Source: Rachycentron canadum
Lineage: Eukaryota > Chordata > Actinopteri > Carangiformes > Rachycentridae
DNA: 64,000 nt
Reading direction: 5' to 3'
Assembly (NCBI GenBank): GCA_038496675.1
Contig: CM076648.1
Coordinates: 12,950,429-13,014,428 of the forward strand
The position numbers and the translations under genes are program-made. Positions 58,659-64,000 of this stretch are shown one piece after another; position 1 is the stretch's first letter, and every line of letters begins with the position of its first letter. The notes under the pieces are model-generated. The model did not search any database and was not told where the DNA came from. It worked only from the letters and a program-made list of their open reading frames with translations.

Positions 58659-59277
58659 CACCCCCGACGCCCCCCCCCTCCCGTCATCGCCATCAAATCA
58701 CTTGTGTTTTTACTACGACCGCTCCACGGTTTCATTCATAAGGTGCTTTTCACTTCACCTGCTACCCTAACCCCCTCTTTTGTCCGTACACGGCTCTGTG
58801 TCGACCTGTCAAACACAGGCTACACGGGTGAATAATGACAAAAAATGTTTTCAAAAAGAATAGAGAAAGAAAAAGAAAAAAAAGATGAATTAATTGTTAA
58901 TCGCTCTGACTTGTGTATTTTACCAAAGCCCCGGCTCCTTTACAGTAAACGAGCTGTTATATTACTCCTGTATAAAATTACAATAAAGATGGGCGTGGTC
59001 AAAGTGCATCCACTGACAGATGTTATGGCTGAATGTGATGGAGAGAGATAAGATGGCTTGATATGCAGTTGTTCGGGAGGCATCGATTTTTCTTTCTTTC
59101 TTTCTCTCTTTTTTTTGGTTTAAAACGAAGGCACGCGTAAAATCTGTCACGTGAGGCTGTTAGATTTAGATGATCATCACACAAAACTGCTCTGGGATTT
59201 TATTTCTCTCCTCTCCTGAAGGACTTGTAGCCTAAAAATTTCGCCTCGCACCGATGCAGAAGCGGTGGATATTGTCT

Positions 59278-59317
<40 letters not shown>

Positions 59318-60040
59318 CTCTTCTTCTTTTTTTTTTTTTTTTTTCTCTCCTCTGGTCAAAGATTTAAGATTTCTGATCCAAGACGAAGCAATTGCATGGC
59401 AAAACAACAGCAAGAGAAGAGAAAAGCCCCAACGCCCACTGGCAGTCCTGTTTTAATCAAGACTCCTTTTGGAGGCTGCATTTTCAAATAAATTACTTAG
59501 AAACGAAATATATCCAGTAAATTCCTAATTGCATTTGAATTATGTGACTTCGCTGCCGTTTTCGGTAATTCTTACCCAGCAATGTAATGCGCGCGGATCG
59601 CTTTCTTCATATTATAGCCTATTACCCCTCATTTTATATGACAGTGAAACCACAATAGATCATATTACTTATTAGGCTGCCCGACATTCATAAAAATGCT
59701 CCTTTAATAAAGGCTGCGTCGTAACTGTAACAGCCACGTTTCAGTCTTATAAATGCCACAAACCCGTTTATTGCACAAATTATGACCAGTCAATCAGTAA
59801 TTTATCAAAGGAAACGATCAAGGTTTTAGTTAATATATGATTTTAAAAATGTGATATTTTAAAGACATCTTTGGCCTTTTATTCACAGATGCAATAGAGT
59901 ATTTTTTTTTTTTTTTTTTTTGAAATGCAGCACATTTTTCGACTCTGTTTTTTAATAAATATATGTTCTTTGTAGAAAGCCTATTTTCTGGCCATGTAGC
60001 AGTATTTTTATTATTTATTTTTTCTACTGAGACGTGGGAT
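58659..60040. other. bdnf: bdnf 5' intronic region after the gap
   Basis: AT-rich non-coding sequence with a CT microsatellite followed by poly-T (59283-59344), an E-box CACGTG at 59148-59153 and a poly-T run near 59900. No exon could be defined. Confidence 0.5.
59283..59344. repeat. (CT)n and poly-T tract
   Basis: About 33 bases of CT repeat, then CCCCTCTTCTTC and about 17 T. The sense-strand pyrimidine tract is over 60 bases long. Confidence 0.95.
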
Positions 60041-60050
60041 TATGGTGTGG

Positions 60051-60196
60051 GCGTGGGCGTGTTGGGTGGAGGAGGAGGGATGAGCGGAGGCGGGTTAGGA
60101 GGGGTCTGTGGGGTGGCACGACACACTTTGTATGTATGAAGGTTTTTTTTAGAGCACTTTTCTGCAATGTACGTCAGCGGATCAGTCCATAAATGG
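60051..60196 (+). promoter_or_regulatory. bdnf: Candidate activity-regulated bdnf promoter (EGR, CRE half, CArG)
   Basis: Within 150 bases there are a perfect EGR consensus GCGTGGGCG (60051-60059), G-rich SP/KLF-like sequence (60064-60116), a CRE half site TACGTCA (60170-60176) and a perfect CArG box CCATAAATGG (60187-60196). A candidate non-coding exon would follow, ending CTGATG|GTAGGT at 60383/60384. Such a cluster is typical of immediate-early or activity-dependent promoters. It may be the fish equivalent of promoter IV-VI, which is inference. Confidence 0.45.
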
Positions 60197-60383
60197 GGTT
60201 GCGTGTGTTTGTGTGCGGGCGTGCGCCTGCGTGCGCTCGCGCCTGTGTGCGTGCGTCTCCGCGTGTGTTATCTTTACCGAGAATCTCCCCTCTCTCTCTC
60301 TCCATCTCTCTCTCTTTCTCTCTCTCTGTCTCTGCACTCTCAGCTCTGCAGAGTTAGGGTGGGCGTCAATAACAAACCTGATG
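60197..60383 (+). other. bdnf: Candidate bdnf downstream 5' exon
   Basis: A GC- and CT-rich segment following the EGR/CArG cluster. It ends in the donor-like ATG|GTAGGT at 60383/60384. No homology was recalled, and its exon status rests only on promoter motifs and a donor. Confidence 0.3.
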
Positions 60384-60824
60384 GTAGGTTTCACTGCAAA
60401 AATCAGATGAAATTCTTTCGGTAGGCCTGTTTATTTAACGGGAAAAATGCATTTTGCACAAATAAAGATAACATTGATAACATATTCGATCGTTTCATAC
60501 AGCTTATGTGTTTGTTGCTTTTTTTTCTTAATGTAAATGTTGGCCTTTGTGTGTCATTTTTCCGTTGCGATCAATTCATGCACTTTAAAAGGATGTGGCC
60601 AAATCTGGTTTTTAATTAAGGTCGTTCAGATTTTAAATATAAATAATGGGTAGACTATTTATTACTAATAAATGTCGATCTCGGGTTGTACTGGTCCACT
60701 TTGCCACAATTTTTTCATTCATGAAATGTAATAACTTGTCTGTTTATCCTAGCTGATGTCTAATATAAATTATAAATAGACTATTGATTATTTTGGGCTA
60801 TAGATGTCCGAAACCACGCTCGGT

Positions 60825-61066
60825 GGACGTCACGATATATTTAGAGCGAAAATTAATCATCTTAATCATTATGGAAATGTAGGCTACACCGCCCGCCACC
60901 ACCACCACCGCCGCCGCCGTCGCTGCTGCTGCTTTAGTCACCACCTCCACCATCATCTTCATCATCACCAACACCTTCATCCAATTAACAGGCTTGTTTA
61001 AACAAGTTCTGGCAGGAGGCGAAACCTTGAACGTTTAATTATCAGTTATTCGTCACAGCGACGTCA
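60825..61066. promoter_or_regulatory. bdnf: Pair of CRE-like GACGTCACG sites
   Basis: GGACGTCACG at 60825-60834 and CGACGTCACG at 61059-61068 share the core GACGTCACG. On the minus strand they read TGACGTCC and TGACGTCG, one base from the palindromic CRE. A CGTCA half site at 61051-61055 precedes the second. Confidence 0.45.
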
Positions 61067-61169
61067 CGAAGCCCGAGATAAGTTACTAATAAACACTGGA
61101 TATAGTTATTCTGACTGTAACGACTTCTTATATGTCGGACCACTGCGGGACTAGAAGGATTCATGGTGC

Positions 61170-61196
61170 TGTGTGTGTGTGTGTGTGTGTGTGTGT

Positions 61197-61230
<34 letters not shown>
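61170..61230. repeat. (GT)n(GA)n microsatellite
   Basis: About 28 bases of GT repeat are followed by about 30 bases of GA repeat, within the putative bdnf intron. Confidence 0.96.
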
Positions 61231-64000
61231 AAATGTATGATCGTTCCGGCAAACCATTCAAGTGTCTCTCAGCATGTGAACATGCAGCACATTAGTGAAT
61301 ACAGGCAACTTCCCGAAGCGCATGTATTTATATTTGTATTTCTCCGGTGTCAGTCAGACTGAAATTGAGTCACATTTGGACCAACTTATAGGTTGTATTT
61401 GTGCATTTTTATGAGGGAAAACATCTCATTTCTGTCTTTCATCTGGTTAAAGATGTGTCTGCAGTTGCACATGGTGGCAGGATATGTCATATTAAACCAA
61501 GCAGGAGGCATGTTTAAGACACTGGTTTAGTTCTCTACAGCCGAGTGTGTAGCAAATGAAAAATACCTGCTTTTAGACTTGGACTCTCATATCAAACATT
61601 TCAGCATTTTCAAGTAATTTTGAGGCATGATTAGTGTGTTCTCTCATTCAGCAGTGAACCACGCAAAGGTTATTGATGCTGTGGTGATATTGGATTGGGG
61701 GGGATGTGGGGGTGTGAGTCAAGAATGGAGACAGAAAGACAGGGAGAGGATTAATAGGCTATGGAGTGATTTTCAGTCTGTGCCACTATAGACATAATGT
61801 ATCAGCTTCATGAGGATGTGGAAGGAGGAGCATATAAGAAGCTTAGAAGACTGGTCCTCTGTGTCTGCCTGATGATTGCAATAAAGGTTATTGTCATCAC
61901 AGGAGGGATGGCATTAACTCCTCACTCCAGCATCTGATTATAAAAGGCTTGTACTGAGTTTACTTTTACCAGTCTTGAGTTTTCTCAACTGTTTTCCAGC
62001 TCGGCCCTCGTCCTGTTTGACGTCATCCAACCTCATACAAAATGTTTTCTCAGTTGACGTGTTTTCTTACCGAGGAGGAATGCAATTTCACTTTCATCAA
62101 AATACTCTTATCGCCTTCCTTTATCCCCAGTGAAAATGACATTTCACAAAATGTCATTTCGTCCGTGTTACACGGTTCCTCTTTTCGCACAAGGAGGCAT
62201 AATTCTACTTGTTAAGTGAAGCTTACAGCAGGACGGACTTGTCAGCATCGTGCTGCATTTGGGAAGAGAAGCCTTGAAAGGTTATACAAGTGTGTCGTGT
62301 TGTCAGCTCCCGTGGTTGTTTCTTCTTTTCTGCCGCACAAACAGGTGAAATGGTTGTGAGCGGTGAAGATGTCAGAAGAGAACTACCCAACTGTTGCTAC
62401 ACATCACGTGTTAAGCCACGAATGAGATGGTTAAAACCTGTAGAAATTTGCCACACTGCAGGCAAAGACAAAAGGTTTCAACCCAACACCTCAGACAGTT
62501 TGAAGTCATTGTTACTGGCGCCGTATTGAGAAATCTTAAACCTAAAGAAATCTTACACCTCAGTCCCAATGAAATAGTGCTTTAGCAGTTTTCAGAAAGA
62601 CTCCTGGTGGCCTTGTAGCAGGCCAGTGCTGCCATGTTTCTGTTTGACCCTCAACTGGATGAGTCTGAAAGATTGTAGGACTGATTACAACTCCTTTTTG
62701 CTCCAGAGTATTAGACATTCTGCTAATTTCATTCAGAAATTCAGTCCTTCAAGCCTCAGACACATGCACGCCAAAAGGCTTCTCTTGATACGCCACCTTC
62801 AGTTGTGCTGTATTTGCAGAAATGAGAGAGACCATGTTGTTGTTTTTGCTGTTCTAATGAGATGCCAAGTGATTTATTTATGAATTACTTGTTTGGAACA
62901 GCCCCCTTGTGCAGTGTGCATTTTTTTTTTTATCCTCTTTGGAGTCATGTCGCTCAGTGATTGCTGATGCAACTCTTTGTCATCCAGAGTTTGCCCTCAC
63001 CTCCTGTGAGCCTTTAGGGAGGGCTATATCTATCTTGGCATGTCCCCGGGTGTGTTGGAGGTGGGAGTGACTCATTAAGCAGGTGTGAGCATCCACTCCC
63101 ATACTGCTACATGCCAAACAAGAGCTCTCCAGCTCATAAGCTCGTGCAGGGAAGAATCATGATGGCAATATAGCAAACACATCACAATAAATCTTTGCAC
63201 TGGACTAGGGCCAAGTCACAAGGATAATGAGCTGCTATTTCCCCATTATGCCCACTCTGGTATTCATCAGAGGTGGAGTTTCCAAACGTTCATCACCCAT
63301 TGAAAGGTTGTGGCTCTACTGACATCTTTATTTGAATTCTACATTATAAAGGGAATGAATTGTTCCCAGTTTGTTCCCGATGAGGGGAAGCAGATTATCG
63401 AGAAGCAAAGCAGTTTCATTCTCCGAGTAAGATCTGTGTATATAATTTAAATGTGTTTGTTTAGCTGACATTTGGTAATAATAACCTGTGAAAGCTGGTT
63501 ACTACACTGCAGAGCACTTGCAGGGGAGTCATCCATCTGTTGTGGAGATGGCTCACTTTAAAAGCAAGGAGAGGCAGAATTGTTTTCAATAAGTTCACAT
63601 CTTTGTTAGCCTCTAGTGCCTGTTGGCATCCAAATGTCTGAACACCACTTACATACTACAGCAGCAAAAAGTCTCCTCTTAGACGGTATTCAGAGGTTTA
63701 TAGAAGTGACTCCAAATTACACATTATACAGAGTAGCCAGCGTTATATGAAAAGATTGTGAGAGTCTTCTTCATCTTTGATGTATTTAGGAAAACTCATT
63801 GCTTTTTGCCTAAAATTGACGAGACGGTGTAACAAACGTGTGCTTCAGGCTCTTTCATAAAGCTTATTTAGATATATATATTTCCTTGGCTCCTCGCTAC
63901 CTGCAGACCAGTACAAGAAATGCTTATTTTTAATTCTCTGTATATCTAATTTTACACAAATAGGCCACCTCTAAATGGCACGCGGTGTATCACGACTTGG
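61231..64000. other. bdnf: bdnf intron (right end of window)
   Basis: Non-coding sequence with moderate GC. The CRE at 62018 is the only clear motif. Frames at 62290-62529 and 62626-62883 show no domain, no neurotrophin features and no splice context. The BDNF coding exon, including the conserved cysteine-knot domain, is not present. Confidence 0.55.
62018..62062. promoter_or_regulatory. bdnf: Perfect palindromic CRE with nearby half site
   Basis: TGACGTCA occurs at 62018-62025 and TGACGTGT at 62055-62062, 37 bases on. The sequence lies in the inferred bdnf intron and may mark an intronic enhancer or a further 5' exon promoter. Confidence 0.4.

Noticed and set aside
62290..62883. Frames of 79 and 85 codons considered as bdnf coding sequence
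   Set aside because: There is no signal peptide, no RxxR cleavage site and no cysteine-knot pattern. They are chance frames in the intron.

Overview
The window is vertebrate nuclear DNA and almost certainly comes from a ray-finned (probably percomorph) fish. The evidence is GT-AG introns, CA, CT and TATC microsatellites, decayed Tc1-like transposons, a Rex1-like LINE tail, and the gene order mettl15 / kif18a / bdnf, which is also the order on human chromosome 11p14. There is no bacterial-style gene organisation. Most long reading frames here are chance or microsatellite frames.

Layout. (1) 1-10261 is intronic to, or downstream of, the leftward gene mettl15 and holds no exon I could recognise. 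(2) 10262-10513 is the first coding exon of mettl15 (minus strand, mitochondrial 12S rRNA m4C methyltransferase), with a 5' non-coding exon near 12122-12190. (3) 12100-12390 is a compact GC-rich divergent promoter shared by mettl15 and kif18a, with two CCAAT boxes, an E2F-like site and a CHR-like element. (4) 12270-38945 is a complete kif18a gene on the plus strand (kinesin-8, mitotic chromosome alignment). I resolved one non-coding and 17 coding exons that join in phase to a 917-residue protein. Its introns carry Tc1, Rex1-like and other repeat relics. (5) 38950-56230 is intergenic, with repeats and no supported gene. (6) 56230-64000 is the 5' part of bdnf on the plus strand. Non-coding exon I is recognisable at about 56235-56357. 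Exon II is recognisable from its RE1/NRSE silencer at 57108-57128. Further downstream are CRE, EGR and CArG-like sites. The bdnf protein-coding exon lies beyond the right edge. A 386-base assembly gap follows a TATC tract at 58147-58272.

The genes do not form a pathway. They are a conserved syntenic block: a housekeeping mitochondrial gene and a cell-cycle gene share a promoter, and a neuronal-activity gene follows. The observations most worth checking are a 19-codon upstream ORF in bdnf exon I that appears nearly unchanged from my recollection of the mammalian exon, the bdnf exon I ATG lying exactly at the splice donor, the near-mammalian RE1 element, and the chain of upstream ORFs and the NAGNAG acceptor in kif18a. 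Comparisons with mammalian or repeat-family sequences rest on memory; no database was searched.
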